Source: an uncultured Bacteroidota bacterium
GTDB taxonomy: Bacteria > Bacteroidota > Bacteroidia > AKYH767-A > JABDAW01
Reading direction: 5' to 3'
NCBI GenBank assembly: GCA_903911135.1
Contig: CAIWCG010000129.1
Location: 1 to 42,075, forward strand
DNA: 42,075 nt
Shown here: positions 16,596 through 25,283 of the stretch, one piece after another
Layout of the letters: each line of letters starts with the position of its first letter
Position numbering within the stretch: the stretch's first letter is position 1
The notes under the pieces: generated by a model
What the model saw: only the letters and a program-made list of their open reading frames with translations
The model's database searches: none
Told to the model about the DNA's origin: nothing
Made by a program: the position numbers and the translations under genes

Positions 16596-16623
16596 TTGAT
16601 TGTTCGGCAATATTGTAGTTTTG
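16596..16623 (+). promoter_or_regulatory. Promoter of the methyltransferase gene
   Basis: TTG at 16596-16598 and the exact -7 match TAGTTTTG at 16616-16623 are 17 bp apart. The -7 box ends 5 bp before the upstream GTG codon at 16628, so that codon is too close to the transcription start; the ATG at 16643 is the better start. Confidence 0.7.
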
Positions 16624-16642
16624 GCTCGTGAAAAATGCAGAA

Positions 16643-17500
16643 ATGAACACCTTTACTTCTTGTTTGATTTGCCATCACCCGGACTTGGTGAAAATGGCGG
16701 AATATGAGCGGGATTATTTGTGCAGATGCGGCAAATGCGGGTTTGTTTTTTCGGAGCGCATCCCTACCATGGAGGAGCTGGTGGCGAACTATTCGAATTA
16801 TCCACGGAGCAACAAGATTTCGGAGATAACCTTGAAGAGATATGATGAATTGCTGGCTTATTTCGAGCGTTTTCGGAAGACGAACAACATGATAGATGTG
16901 GGTGCCGGCGATGGATATTTCATTCAGCGTGCCAAAGAAAAAGGATGGAATGCGTATGCCACCGAATTTGACGACATTTCGGTAGAACTGTGCAGGCAAA
17001 AGGGCATAACCACGCATAAAGGCAAGCTGGAGGCGAAGAATTATGAGGCTGGAATGATGGATGTTATCTATTCGTCGGAGGTGATTGAACACATCAACAA
17101 TCCGGTGGAGGAGGTGAGAAATTTCAATGCGATTTTACGGTCGGGAGGAGTGGTTTATGTCACCACCCCGAACTTCAATAGCGTGTCTCGCAAGGTGCTG
17201 AAATCGGGTTGGAGAATCATTGAATATCCTGAACATCTGTGTTATTATTCTTCGAGAACATTGGGGAAATTATTCAAGGATAATGGCTTTTTGATTGAGC
17301 AAATAAAGACTACCGGCATCACGCCAAGCATTTTCTTCAAGCAAAAGACCAATGCAGTCCACTCGCATGTATCCACAGAAGAAATCCGTGAGAAAACAGA
17401 GACGAAACCCTTATGGAACTTCATAAAAAATACGCTTAATGCAATGCTCAACACCACCAAAACTGGTGATACGCTGAAGGGGAAGTTCGTTAAGAAATGA
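16643..17500 (+). CDS. Class I SAM-dependent methyltransferase with Zn-ribbon-like N-terminus
   Basis: From ATG at 16643 the protein is 285 residues. The N-terminus has a cysteine pattern CLICHHPD ... CRCGKCGFVF suggestive of a small zinc-binding module. The methyltransferase domain follows with motif I DVGAGDGYF (85-93), an acidic strand end (ATEFDD) and VIYSSEVIEHINNPVEEV, as in the Methyltransf_23 family. Related proteins often act on glycans or lipids, but the substrate here is unknown. The GTG start at 16628 is unlikely given the promoter position. Its stop codon abuts the stop of the convergent caspase-like gene. Confidence 0.9.
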   Translation: MNTFTSCLICHHPDLVKMAEYERDYLCRCGKCGFVFSERIPTMEELVANYSNYPRSNKISEITLKRYDELLAYFERFRKTNNMIDVGAGDGYFIQRAKEKGWNAYATEFDDISVELCRQKGITTHKGKLEAKNYEAGMMDVIYSSEVIEHINNPVEEVRNFNAILRSGGVVYVTTPNFNSVSRKVLKSGWRIIEYPEHLCYYSSRTLGKLFKDNGFLIEQIKTTGITPSIFFKQKTNAVHSHVSTEEIREKTETKPLWNFIKNTLNAMLNTTKTGDTLKGKFVKK

Positions 17501-18076
17501 TCAATCGTTTTTTGTCAACATCCTGAACTCGAGCTGGTCGGAGATAAGAGAAAACCCGCTGTTTATCTTGTTTCTGATGGCGTTAATCCCTCTTCCATCG
17601 AAGACATTGTTTTGCAATGTGAATAGTACCAGCAGTTCGAAAGCGGTAGAAATCATCCAGTCAACTTCATCGTTGTAGCCACAAACGGCAAGCGCTTTGG
17701 TTGTCCTGATGAATGACATGATTTCCTTCTTCGGAATGGAGAGTGTCTTGCAGGCAGCAAAGAATATCACGCGGTTATTGCACTTGCCTTCCAATAGCTG
17801 GGCAAGATCGACTAGGGTATAGTTTTCCTTCGAATTGATTTCAAATTCTCCAGGTCTTCCATGAAAAGCGAAATAGAGTATCGGATAGGACTTATATAAA
17901 CTCTGCGACCATTTCGACAATAAATAATTGATTTCTTCCTTCGTGGCGCATTTATGATGGATGTATTGGATTTTTTCCTGCTTTTCCAAAAGACTCAATA
18001 TGGATTCTACGGTAGATTTCTTGTTAAGATTTTTCTCCCAATGTCCTTCCAGGCAAAAAATTCCTTTTCTTCTCAT
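17501..18076 (-). CDS. Caspase/CHAT-like protein (DUF6642-like)
   Basis: A 191-residue single-domain protein. The order of features fits a caspase-like fold: an N-terminal strand RKGIFCLEGHW, a strand ending ILYFAFHGRPGEFEI with His72-Gly73, and a strand ending RVIFFAACKTL with Cys109, the usual His-Cys dyad arrangement. The later segment ALAVCGYNDEVDWMIS resembles the specificity region of CHAT proteases. I think this is the family now called DUF6642, from memory. No partner or substrate gene is evident nearby; the downstream-facing neighbour is a methyltransferase ending at the abutting stop. Confidence 0.7.
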   Translation of the reverse strand: MRRKGIFCLEGHWEKNLNKKSTVESILSLLEKQEKIQYIHHKCATKEEINYLLSKWSQSLYKSYPILYFAFHGRPGEFEINSKENYTLVDLAQLLEGKCNNRVIFFAACKTLSIPKKEIMSFIRTTKALAVCGYNDEVDWMISTAFELLVLFTLQNNVFDGRGINAIRNKINSGFSLISDQLEFRMLTKND

Positions 18077-18168
18077 CTTGTTTAAGGCTTTAAGTCATTA
18101 ACACGAGTCTATTATGAATGCAATTTGGTCGAAATGGAAAATATAATCGGTTCCTCAATATCCGTCGA

Positions 18169-19395
18169 TTAATAAATCAAGACTTTCTTTTCAGCAAAGG
18201 AATCACCCTTTCTGATTCTTACAAAATACATCCCTGCATGGATATTTGAAGTGGAAAGAGTCAGTTCCTTGGCATTCTGATTTTCATATTTCTGAATGCT
18301 TCTTCCAAGTTGGTCAAACAATTCCACACTATAGGATTTGTTATCATAATTTTGAAATGACAAATTAATATTACCAGTAGATGGATTAGGAAAAACTTCG
18401 ATGGAAGATGAAAAATCCTTTATTTCAGGAACATTTGTCAAGTAGCAATTCAAGTGATGATATAGAAAATCGCTGACAAAGTTCACTGTGGTATCCATAT
18501 ATGCCAAGTTGCTTGCACTCGTTCCGGCATAAGGCACATGGCCAGCACCGATAAATGTAAGTAAATGACATTCCGTGTTTACTGAAGGTGCATAAGCGTT
18601 GATGGTCGAGTCTCCATCCACTGGAACTACAGGAAAAGTTCCTACCATGGCCCATCCGGTGCCATAAGGAACCACATTGTCGGCAGTACCATGAACGGCG
18701 CACATCGGTTTGTCATTGTTGGTCATCCAAGTGGCATGTCCCAAAGCACCACAAAGACTTATCGGACCGCGAATATCCGATGAAAAGCCAGCATTGCCAC
18801 TGGTTCCTTCCAATCCGCCATTAGAATTTACCCATGCTAACAAAGAAGCAGGCACTTCGCTAATCTGATCCAAGTATGCAGTATGCAACGCCGTTAAAGC
18901 ACCTGCACTGCTACCAGCCACCCAAATCTGAGTGGTGTCAATCTTATAGGTATTAGTAGTTGAGCGATCCTTTCTGAAGAATCTTATCGCTGCCTTCTGA
19001 TCCTGAACCGCCCTGATCACCGCTTGCGTGGCATTGGTGCTGTCTATCGGATAAAATCCCAAACGATAGTTGATGGAAACTGTAACATAACCACGTTTTG
19101 CGAAATGATGGCACAATGAAACTACATCCACATCTGCCGAAGTGCCCGTTTGAAACGAACCCCCATGGGTAAAAAACACCAAGGGACGTGCCGCCAAGGT
19201 ATCGCCCAAAGGCTGATAGATATCCAAGGTAAGATTCGTAGTTCCACCGGTCCAGCTCGTGTTCGAACCGTAGCCGATGCCGGTACTCACCGTATCTGCA
19301 AACGTCTCCGTTTGGTATCTGCCGCCACACTGGGCGAATAGGTTGCTAATGCTGACGATTAACATCATCAAGGTAAGGGTAAGGATTTTTTTCAT
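18169..19395 (-). CDS. T9SS-secreted alpha/beta-hydrolase (carboxylesterase-like)
   Basis: Starting at the ATG at 19395 (408 residues), the protein has a signal peptide (MKKILTLTLMMLIVSISNLFAQ), then an alpha/beta-hydrolase domain with the oxyanion HGG (77-79), the segment YVTVSINYRLGFYP and the nucleophile elbow GSSAG with Ser163. DNVVPYGTG and GAGHVPY supply the likely acid and His region. The C-terminus is a T9SS sorting domain (FPNPSTGNINLSF ... GMYFVRIRKGD ... KKVLIY). It probably cleaves an ester outside the cell. A further in-frame ATG ten codons upstream is less likely because the -7 box overlaps it. Confidence 0.92.
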   Translation of the reverse strand: MKKILTLTLMMLIVSISNLFAQCGGRYQTETFADTVSTGIGYGSNTSWTGGTTNLTLDIYQPLGDTLAARPLVFFTHGGSFQTGTSADVDVVSLCHHFAKRGYVTVSINYRLGFYPIDSTNATQAVIRAVQDQKAAIRFFRKDRSTTNTYKIDTTQIWVAGSSAGALTALHTAYLDQISEVPASLLAWVNSNGGLEGTSGNAGFSSDIRGPISLCGALGHATWMTNNDKPMCAVHGTADNVVPYGTGWAMVGTFPVVPVDGDSTINAYAPSVNTECHLLTFIGAGHVPYAGTSASNLAYMDTTVNFVSDFLYHHLNCYLTNVPEIKDFSSSIEVFPNPSTGNINLSFQNYDNKSYSVELFDQLGRSIQKYENQNAKELTLSTSNIHAGMYFVRIRKGDSFAEKKVLIY

Positions 19396-19422
19396 GCTAA
19401 TTTGTTTTTTATTTTCGGGGCT

Positions 19423-19430
19423 CAAAAGTA
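19423..19430 (-). promoter_or_regulatory. -7 box of the esterase gene
   Basis: On the minus strand TACTTTTG is an exact TAnnTTTG match, 27 bp before ATG 19395. It overlaps the codon region of the alternative upstream start at 19425 and so supports the shorter protein. Confidence 0.65.
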
Positions 19431-19519
19431 GTAATAATTATTATCAAAGATGCATCAGCACAAAAAATTTCCCAAATCCAACTCATTTCCCCTTCTATAT
19501 TTCTAATTTATAATTTCAA

Positions 19520-19652
19520 TTTGGAGCCTATGGCAAGTTCTCGTATCATGGCCAGTCCCGCTATCCGCTATAGCCGCTGCCAGCCCATTTCCGACACCAA
19601 GCAGCGGGCTGCCGCTACTATCGGGGCTAGTTTTGATGGCAGCAGCTTCGAA
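19520..19652 (-). repeat. Structured interspersed element, copy 5
   Basis: Minus-strand core copy, co-oriented with the esterase gene and 124 bp from its start, upstream of the -7 box. Its 5' end faces array D about 40 bp away. An AATT-rich run follows its 3' end. Confidence 0.85.
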
Positions 19653-19692
19653 TGAACGTTGAACTAACTTAACAAAATGGCTTTTTTAACCA

Positions 19693-19880
19693 TAATTATC
19701 CATGGCAAATTGGTAATCTGCCATGGCGGAATGGTAATCTGCCGTGGCAGAATGGTAATCTGCCGTGGCAGAATGGTAATCTGCCGTGGCAGAATGGTAA
19801 TCTGCCGTGGCAGAATGGTAATCTGCCGTGGCAGAATGGTAGCCTGCCGTGGCAGAATGGCAATCTGCCACGACCATTTA
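19693..19880. repeat. Tandem array D, 21-bp unit with dyad
   Basis: Nine dyads are centred exactly every 21 bp from 19702.5 to 19870.5. The main core is CTGCC-GT-GGCAG. The first two centres are the symmetrical CCATGG and the last is inverted to GCC-AC-GAC. The array lies between elements 5 and 6, which point away from it on both sides. Confidence 0.96.
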
Positions 19881-19920
19881 GGTATAAATGTAAGGTATTT
19901 ACCGATTTCGCCAAAAGTCG

Positions 19921-20053
19921 TTTCGAGCAACCTGCCGTCGAAAATAGCCCCGATAGTAGCGGCAGCCCGCTGCTTGGTGTCGGTAATGGGGATGCAGCGG
20001 CTACAGCGGATAGCGGGACGTAGATGGGACGAGAAGAAACCGTAGGCTCCAAA
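19921..20053 (+). repeat. Structured interspersed element, copy 6
   Basis: Plus-strand core copy whose 5' end is about 40 bp from array D. Unlike most copies it does not precede a gene start; it points at the 3' end of the convergent propeller gene. An AATT-rich run (GAATTACGAATTAGGAATTA) follows its 3' end. Confidence 0.85.
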
Positions 20054-20080
20054 AAAGAATTACGAATTAGGAATTAGGAG

Positions 20081-20117
20081 AAAAAAAGACAGATGCAAAG
20101 GTTGCATCTGCCTTTTT
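20081..20117 (-). terminator. Terminator of the 939-aa T9SS gene
   Basis: CAGATGCAA and TTGCATCTG form a perfect 9-bp stem with a 3-nt loop, extended by AAAAAG / CTTTTT across one mismatch. On the minus strand it ends in a run of seven T and begins about 22 bp after the stop codon. Confidence 0.9.
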
Positions 20118-20138
20118 CATTATGGGGATTTTTAAGGT

Positions 20139-22958
20139 TTATTCCTTGGCTACCACTATTTTTTTGGTTTCGGAGAGGTCGCCGGAGGTGAGGTGACAGA
20201 AATAAATGCCGTTTGCCAAGGTGCCGGTGTTGAACCGGATGGTGTTCAGCCCTGCGTCTTTGATGCCTTTATAAAGCATTGCCATTTCCTTGCCTTGTAT
20301 GTCGTAAATCTTCATTTCTATGCTGCCTCGTTGCGGCAGGTTGAAGGAAATGGTGGTATGGTCGTTGGCAGGGTTTGGGTAGTTCCTCAACTGCATCGGC
20401 GAAGCAAGCGAATGGATGGCCTGGATGCCTTCGCCAAGCTGCGTGATGTCGGTAATGTTGGTGCTGAACATGCCGTTGCCATGGGTGGCCACAATGACCA
20501 ACCCGTCGGAGAGTCGGGTGTCTATCATGTCCACAATGGCATTGCCGATGGTGGCTGTTCCCTGATGTACCCACACGGTATGCACGCTGTCGAGATGAGA
20601 GGTGGCATAGAGCCCGGTGCTGGTTCCCATCCAATAAACGGTGTCGCCATTGACAGGCATGATGGAAGCCCAACGACAAGAAGGGCCATTGCCTGCACCC
20701 GACAAAAACTGTTCGAGATTGCCGGAGACGTTGGTCCAATGTGCGCCTGCATCGGAAGTAAAGAAAACACTCTTGACGAGGTAATTGGAAAATACTACCA
20801 TCGCCCTGTCAGCATTGGTAGGATCGATGGCGATACAGCTGACATTGGCTCCTGCATTGAATTGATTGGAGGTAATGACGGTATGAACGGGATGAGCGGT
20901 GTTGGCGCTGTCTATCCTTACGATGGCATGGTTGCTGGTGCCTACGTACAGCCTGTTTGCAGGGAATTTGGAGGCGGCTATGGCAGTAATCTGTCCAAGA
21001 CCAGTCAAAGAATCTATCTTGGTCCAGTTGGTGCTGATGGAATCATATTGATTGGTGAGTGCGATGGCAGATAAATCACTGTTCCTCCAGATGTGCGTGC
21101 TGTCAGGGAAATATAAAACGTTGTTGTCATTTGGATCGACGGCAAAAGGCTGAATGAAGTTATAGCCACCCCCTCCTATCGGGTCCACCCTTCTGAAAGC
21201 GATGGGGTTTCCATTGGCATCCAATTGAGAGCGATAAACTTTTCCCTGCTGAATGGAGAAGTAATAATAGTTGTGGTTATCGAGAACATAGGAATAACCG
21301 CCGTCACCTTTCGATGACCAAGTCCATGGGGCGGTAACATTGGCAGTATTGGTGAAGAACGAGCCGTTGTCCTGTAATCCACCCACGATGATTTCGTTGT
21401 TTGGCGTAGCATGGTCAACTGAACAGGCATAGAACTGCGTGGTGGTATAACCATTGTTGCAGGAAACCCAAGTAATGGCCGAATCCATGTTGCTCATAGT
21501 CTTGAATACGCCCCCATCGCAAGATGATATCATAGCATGGGGGTTATTATGGAAAAAGACCAGATTGTGCTGGTCGGGATGATGATTGGGATATAAGGTC
21601 ATGTTCGGAAACACACAATTAACACTGTATCCGCCTATCTGTGTCCAATTGTTATTGCTGGTATAAGCATCCGTAGAACGGAAAATGTCAGTTCCGCCCA
21701 AGAAGACCACATTTGAATCGCCCGGCTGAACACGAACATACATGTCATAACCACCTTGTGCAAAATAATTCCCGGCCATACTGGCATTATAAGGAATGTT
21801 TTGTGACAAGTCCACCCAATTACCTCCAGCAGAATCACCGTTTCCTGACAGATAGGTGTATTTCCATAAGCTATAATATTCGGTGTCGGGCTGATAGTTG
21901 ATATACATTACAGATGGTTTGCCCGCGCCTGGAGTTACGCTCAAGAAATACACATTATTCTCATTGTTAGGGTCTATTCCGATTACCGTCCTGTTATATA
22001 CATTAGGAAAAGTTGGAGGTGTTATCTTAGTCCAGGTAGTTCCATTCATCGATCTCCAAATTCCTTTCACTGCCGTTGGACCATCACTGCTCATAGTAGC
22101 ATATTTTGCACCATTATTAGCAATTGCGATATCTGTAAAGTAGGCTTGTTGAGAAGCATTCTGATAAAGCACTGCATTCCAGGTAGTTCCACTATCCAAA
22201 CTTCTATAAATTGCATTATAAGAAGCTGCATAAACCACCTCTGTAGTATCTACTGACTGATCTACTTTCATATTCCATATCAATTGCATATTGCTTACAA
22301 AAGATTGAGGCACATTCGAAGCTGTACTGGTTAAAGAGGTCCATGTTACTCCATTGTCATTCGATTTGAACATTCCATTTCCCATAGGAAAAGCACCGGT
22401 GGCAAAAGCAGAAGCACCATAGGCTTCGCCAGTGCCATAGAACCAATTATTAGTATGCCCTGTTCTGGTATCTTGAGTAACACAAGAGATATTATGCAAT
22501 GAGGATGGAGCGGTAACCTGCGTCCAAGAAGCTCCTTGATTAACAGAACGCCACATGTTACCGGATACACTTCCTGCCAAGAGAATACTGTCGTTGTTTA
22601 TATCCACAGCCAATGCTCTAGTCCTGCCACCTATGTTATATGGGCCTCGGCTCACCCAATCCAAAGGAGCTATAGCCATACGCATGTTATTCATTCCATC
22701 AATATCCTGTGGTAAAGTTGCCGCATATTCGGTTTCCAACTCATGCATATTAGAAGGGATAGTACCTGTAAGTGGGTCTTTTATTCTATTGAACTCATAA
22801 GTAAATGCCGCATTCGGATTTTCCTTATCCCCAGCACTCATTTCATCTTCACCTATCGGGCCCATCATTGCAGTCTTGGGCATTGGCAAGTTAATGAACA
22901 AAACCGTCCATGCCGCTATGAGCATAAAGATTCCAAATAATTTAATTGTATTCTTCAT
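20139..22958 (-). CDS. T9SS-secreted BNR/sortilin-like beta-propeller protein
   Basis: A 939-residue secreted protein. The N-terminus has one hydrophobic helix (KLFGIFMLIAAWTVLFINLP). The body contains repeated BNR/Asp-box-like motifs such as WRSVNQGASW, FKSNDNGVTW, YRSLDSGTTW and FTSDAGAHW, the pattern of sortilin/VPS10-type and sialidase-like propellers. It probably forms one large or two stacked propellers. The C-terminus is a T9SS sorting domain (NYPNPANDHTTISFNLP ... GIYFCHLTSGD ... KKIVVAKE). No catalytic residues can be claimed, so binding or adhesion is as likely as hydrolysis. A strong terminator follows. Confidence 0.92.
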   Translation of the reverse strand: MKNTIKLFGIFMLIAAWTVLFINLPMPKTAMMGPIGEDEMSAGDKENPNAAFTYEFNRIKDPLTGTIPSNMHELETEYAATLPQDIDGMNNMRMAIAPLDWVSRGPYNIGGRTRALAVDINNDSILLAGSVSGNMWRSVNQGASWTQVTAPSSLHNISCVTQDTRTGHTNNWFYGTGEAYGASAFATGAFPMGNGMFKSNDNGVTWTSLTSTASNVPQSFVSNMQLIWNMKVDQSVDTTEVVYAASYNAIYRSLDSGTTWNAVLYQNASQQAYFTDIAIANNGAKYATMSSDGPTAVKGIWRSMNGTTWTKITPPTFPNVYNRTVIGIDPNNENNVYFLSVTPGAGKPSVMYINYQPDTEYYSLWKYTYLSGNGDSAGGNWVDLSQNIPYNASMAGNYFAQGGYDMYVRVQPGDSNVVFLGGTDIFRSTDAYTSNNNWTQIGGYSVNCVFPNMTLYPNHHPDQHNLVFFHNNPHAMISSCDGGVFKTMSNMDSAITWVSCNNGYTTTQFYACSVDHATPNNEIIVGGLQDNGSFFTNTANVTAPWTWSSKGDGGYSYVLDNHNYYYFSIQQGKVYRSQLDANGNPIAFRRVDPIGGGGYNFIQPFAVDPNDNNVLYFPDSTHIWRNSDLSAIALTNQYDSISTNWTKIDSLTGLGQITAIAASKFPANRLYVGTSNHAIVRIDSANTAHPVHTVITSNQFNAGANVSCIAIDPTNADRAMVVFSNYLVKSVFFTSDAGAHWTNVSGNLEQFLSGAGNGPSCRWASIMPVNGDTVYWMGTSTGLYATSHLDSVHTVWVHQGTATIGNAIVDMIDTRLSDGLVIVATHGNGMFSTNITDITQLGEGIQAIHSLASPMQLRNYPNPANDHTTISFNLPQRGSIEMKIYDIQGKEMAMLYKGIKDAGLNTIRFNTGTLANGIYFCHLTSGDLSETKKIVVAKE

Positions 22959-22993
22959 TTGATTATTTATTATATTATGTTGTTAATTCTTAT

Positions 22994-23296
22994 TTAGATA
23001 CGCGTTGTAATCATTGCAATATACCGTCCCTCAATCAATCTATTCTCCTTATATGCCCTATCAAACCAATGTTTTTTTGCACTACAAGTAATTGCAATAT
23101 TAGTGCTATGTTCATCAATCTTACTAATCACAATCTCCAACTCAATTGCGGCATGAAACAATGTCGCCTTCCTATTGGCAATCATCAACCCAGGTTTGCC
23201 TTTATCCTCATGAATGGTAAAACCTTTCTTCGCAAATGTCTGCTTGGACCTCCTATAAACTTTCTCAAACGGCGACCTAAATGAAGTCATTTCCAT
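22994..23296 (-). CDS. Hypothetical protein, about 100 aa
   Basis: A basic protein with no signal peptide, beginning MEMTSFRSPFEKVYRRSKQTF and ending AMITTRI. The open frame extends to an ATG at 23341, but a perfect -7 box (TATATTTG, minus strand) lies inside that extension, so ATG 23296 is the better start. The fold looks alpha/beta with a segment AAIELEIVISKIDEHSTNIAI. I do not recognise the family. It is followed by the large propeller gene on the same strand, 35 bp away. Confidence 0.6.
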   Translation of the reverse strand: MEMTSFRSPFEKVYRRSKQTFAKKGFTIHEDKGKPGLMIANRKATLFHAAIELEIVISKIDEHSTNIAITCSAKKHWFDRAYKENRLIEGRYIAMITTRI

Positions 23297-23323
23297 AAAT
23301 CTATCACTCTTTTTTTCACGCCA

Positions 23324-23331
23324 CAAATATA
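23324..23331 (-). promoter_or_regulatory. -7 box of the 100-aa gene
   Basis: TATATTTG on the minus strand matches TAnnTTTG exactly, 27 bp before ATG 23296. It argues against the in-frame ATG at 23341. Confidence 0.55.
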
Positions 23332-23398
23332 CAATATCCATTTTATATCAGAATTACCACCATTGTAGTGAACTATAATGGTTAGATTGGATAATGGT

Positions 23399-23572
23399 TT
23401 TGAGTTTTGAAATCTCAAGTTTGAGTTTTGACTCCTTAATAATGATTTCTAAGGCCTCAAGTTTGGGTTTTGACACCTCAATAATGGTTTCTAAGGCCTC
23501 AACTTTGAGTTTTGACACCTCAATAATGATTTCTAAGGCCTCAACTTTGGGTTTTAACACCTTAAAATCCAA
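23399..23572. repeat. Tandem array E, 42-bp unit (2 x 21), alternating dyads
   Basis: Dyads are centred at 23412.5, 23433.5, 23454.5, 23475.5, 23496.5, 23517.5, 23538.5 and 23559.5, exactly 21 bp apart. From 23454.5 on, the core alternates AGG-CCT with TTGA-CACC-TCAA. The last unit reads TTAA-CACC-TTAA, with matching changes on both arms that keep the symmetry. It lies between two small minus-strand genes; no structured element adjoins it. Confidence 0.93.
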
Positions 23573-23641
23573 AACTAGAAAGTTTAAAACTTTATAATAT
23601 TTAGAATTATTTAATTTGGTGGAATGAAAAATCTCAAAAAA

Positions 23642-23830
23642 CTATCTAACTTGCTTAAGCAGATAACTGTAGGCCTTGCTAAGCACCACACTGTAAGATT
23701 TTCCTTCAAACAATTCGGAGGCACTGGTCTGCTTGTCGGTCAATATCAACTTGAATATTTCATCATCATCACGGTCAAGAGAAACTGTATATTTAATGAG
23801 GAGGGTCTTCAGCTTGGTGGTATTTCGCAT
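23642..23830 (-). CDS. Small hypothetical protein, 62 aa
   Basis: A 62-residue frame beginning MRNTTKLKTLLIKYTVSLD and ending YSYLLKQVR. Its main support is upstream: an exact -7 box TAACTTTG with TTG 16 bp further up on the minus strand, 26 bp before the ATG. No family is recognised. It lies between array E and the divergent histidine kinase gene. Confidence 0.5.
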   Translation of the reverse strand: MRNTTKLKTLLIKYTVSLDRDDDEIFKLILTDKQTSASELFEGKSYSVVLSKAYSYLLKQVR

Positions 23831-23856
23831 GGATTATAGTGTCGGTTTTCTTGCCG

Positions 23857-23883
23857 CAAAGTTAGTTATTTGGTTATTTTCAA
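23857..23883 (-). promoter_or_regulatory. Promoter of the 62-aa gene
   Basis: Minus-strand TTG (23881-23883), 16-bp spacer and exact -7 TAACTTTG (23857-23864). It is divergent from the kinase gene promoter region. Confidence 0.6.
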
Positions 23884-23966
23884 GTCATGTTTTAGAATGA
23901 AATTATCTTGGTATCGATAAAATCATTTTATTTGCACCCTAAATTTCCACACATCCCAACACAAAC

Positions 23967-25283
23967 ATGACTCGACTTTCGTTCATAGAAGTTTTTGTTT
24001 TCGGCGCTTCAGCCATAGCAGCGACGTATCATTTTGTGTTGTATTTGCTGCAGCGCGACAAGTTTCTATTGTATTACAGCTTTTACCTTACCTCTTTGAC
24101 TGCCTATATTGCCTTTAAGATATTCAGCAATAATTATAGTCCATTTCTGCCCAATACAAACATCATTCATTACATCATTGAGGATTTTCTTCAACTGTCG
24201 ATGGTATCCATATATACCACGTTTGCTGCGGTAACTCTTGAAGTTACCGAGAAGCCGAGATTGGTTCGGAATTTCTGGCTTGGTTTCATTTGGTTTTCTA
24301 TATTCGCTTTCATACTTCATCTAATCAAAGCATTGGTTTATGGCCCTGATTACATGGTATATTTCGAATATGGCCTGTCTCGTTTCAGTGTTATCTCCAT
24401 TGCTACTGTTGGACTGGGACTGGCAGCCTTGTTTCGAAAATCAACCTTTCAGCGAATCATTATCTTTGGTTCACTTGTTTATGACTTGTCAGGCTTTTTG
24501 AGTGCCTATTCCTTTACCTTTCATAAGGATTATTTCAGCTATAGCGGTGTAGAACCGTATTTGATAGGATGTTTGTTCGACATCATCATCTTTTCCACTG
24601 CGCTTGGTTATCGCTTGAAGAAAATAGATGAACAGAAAAATGAATTGCTTCAAAAGGAACTGTCCAATCAATTGGCTTTGGAAAAGATGCGATTGAACAT
24701 TGCCGAGAACCTGCATGATGATGTGGGGGCACAATTATCTACCGCAAGGATGTTTATAAGCAGCATGCGAGCTAAAGCAAGGGAAAACCATACCAGCGAA
24801 ATGGTGGAAAATTCCCTTAGCCTTATTGATTCTTCTTTGAACGACTTGAGAAAAATCATGGAAGACATGCATTCATCCACGCTTTACGACAAAGGATATT
24901 TTGTAGCCACCGAAGAGCTCGTAAATAGAATAAATCAGTTGAATCTGATAAAATTTACCTTGATATATCATGGCGAAAATTTACGGTTCGAGAACCGGAT
25001 TGAACATCAATTGCTTAGAATTACCCAAGAACTCATCAATAACTCATTAAAATATGCCAAAGCCCAAAACGTAACCATAGACCTGAATGTGCGTGATGGA
25101 AAAATCATTCTGTTGTATGAAGATGACGGCATCGGATTCGACATCAACAACATCAAGCGAGGATATGGATTATCGAACATAGAGACCAGAACGAATTCCC
25201 TCCGAGGAACAGTGGAATTCGACTCTGCTCCTGGTGCTGGGGCTCGGACAATCATTGAAATACCTGTAGTTTATGCAAAATAA
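23967..25283 (+). CDS. Sensor histidine kinase, NarL/DesK type
   Basis: A 438-residue membrane kinase. About seven hydrophobic helices occupy residues 5-215, resembling 7TM sensor modules and leaving little extracellular domain. A coiled-coil linker (KKIDEQKNELLQKELSNQLALEK) leads to a HisKA_3 phosphoacceptor NLHDDVGAQLSTAR with His250. The HATPase domain follows with N-box ITQELINNSLKYAKA, DDGIGFD and GYGLSNIETR. It should phosphorylate the response regulator encoded by the next gene, which it overlaps by 11 bp. The signal sensed is unknown. Confidence 0.95.
   Translation: MTRLSFIEVFVFGASAIAATYHFVLYLLQRDKFLLYYSFYLTSLTAYIAFKIFSNNYSPFLPNTNIIHYIIEDFLQLSMVSIYTTFAAVTLEVTEKPRLVRNFWLGFIWFSIFAFILHLIKALVYGPDYMVYFEYGLSRFSVISIATVGLGLAALFRKSTFQRIIIFGSLVYDLSGFLSAYSFTFHKDYFSYSGVEPYLIGCLFDIIIFSTALGYRLKKIDEQKNELLQKELSNQLALEKMRLNIAENLHDDVGAQLSTARMFISSMRAKARENHTSEMVENSLSLIDSSLNDLRKIMEDMHSSTLYDKGYFVATEELVNRINQLNLIKFTLIYHGENLRFENRIEHQLLRITQELINNSLKYAKAQNVTIDLNVRDGKIILLYEDDGIGFDINNIKRGYGLSNIETRTNSLRGTVEFDSAPGAGARTIIEIPVVYAK

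Noticed and set aside
19693-19880. CRISPR array
   Set aside because: Here and in the other arrays the units are contiguous with 9-bp conserved linkers, no unique spacers, and no cas genes in the window.
20193-21074. 293-aa plus-strand frame opposite the propeller gene
   Set aside because: It is antisense to the T9SS propeller coding sequence and without signal peptide or motif.
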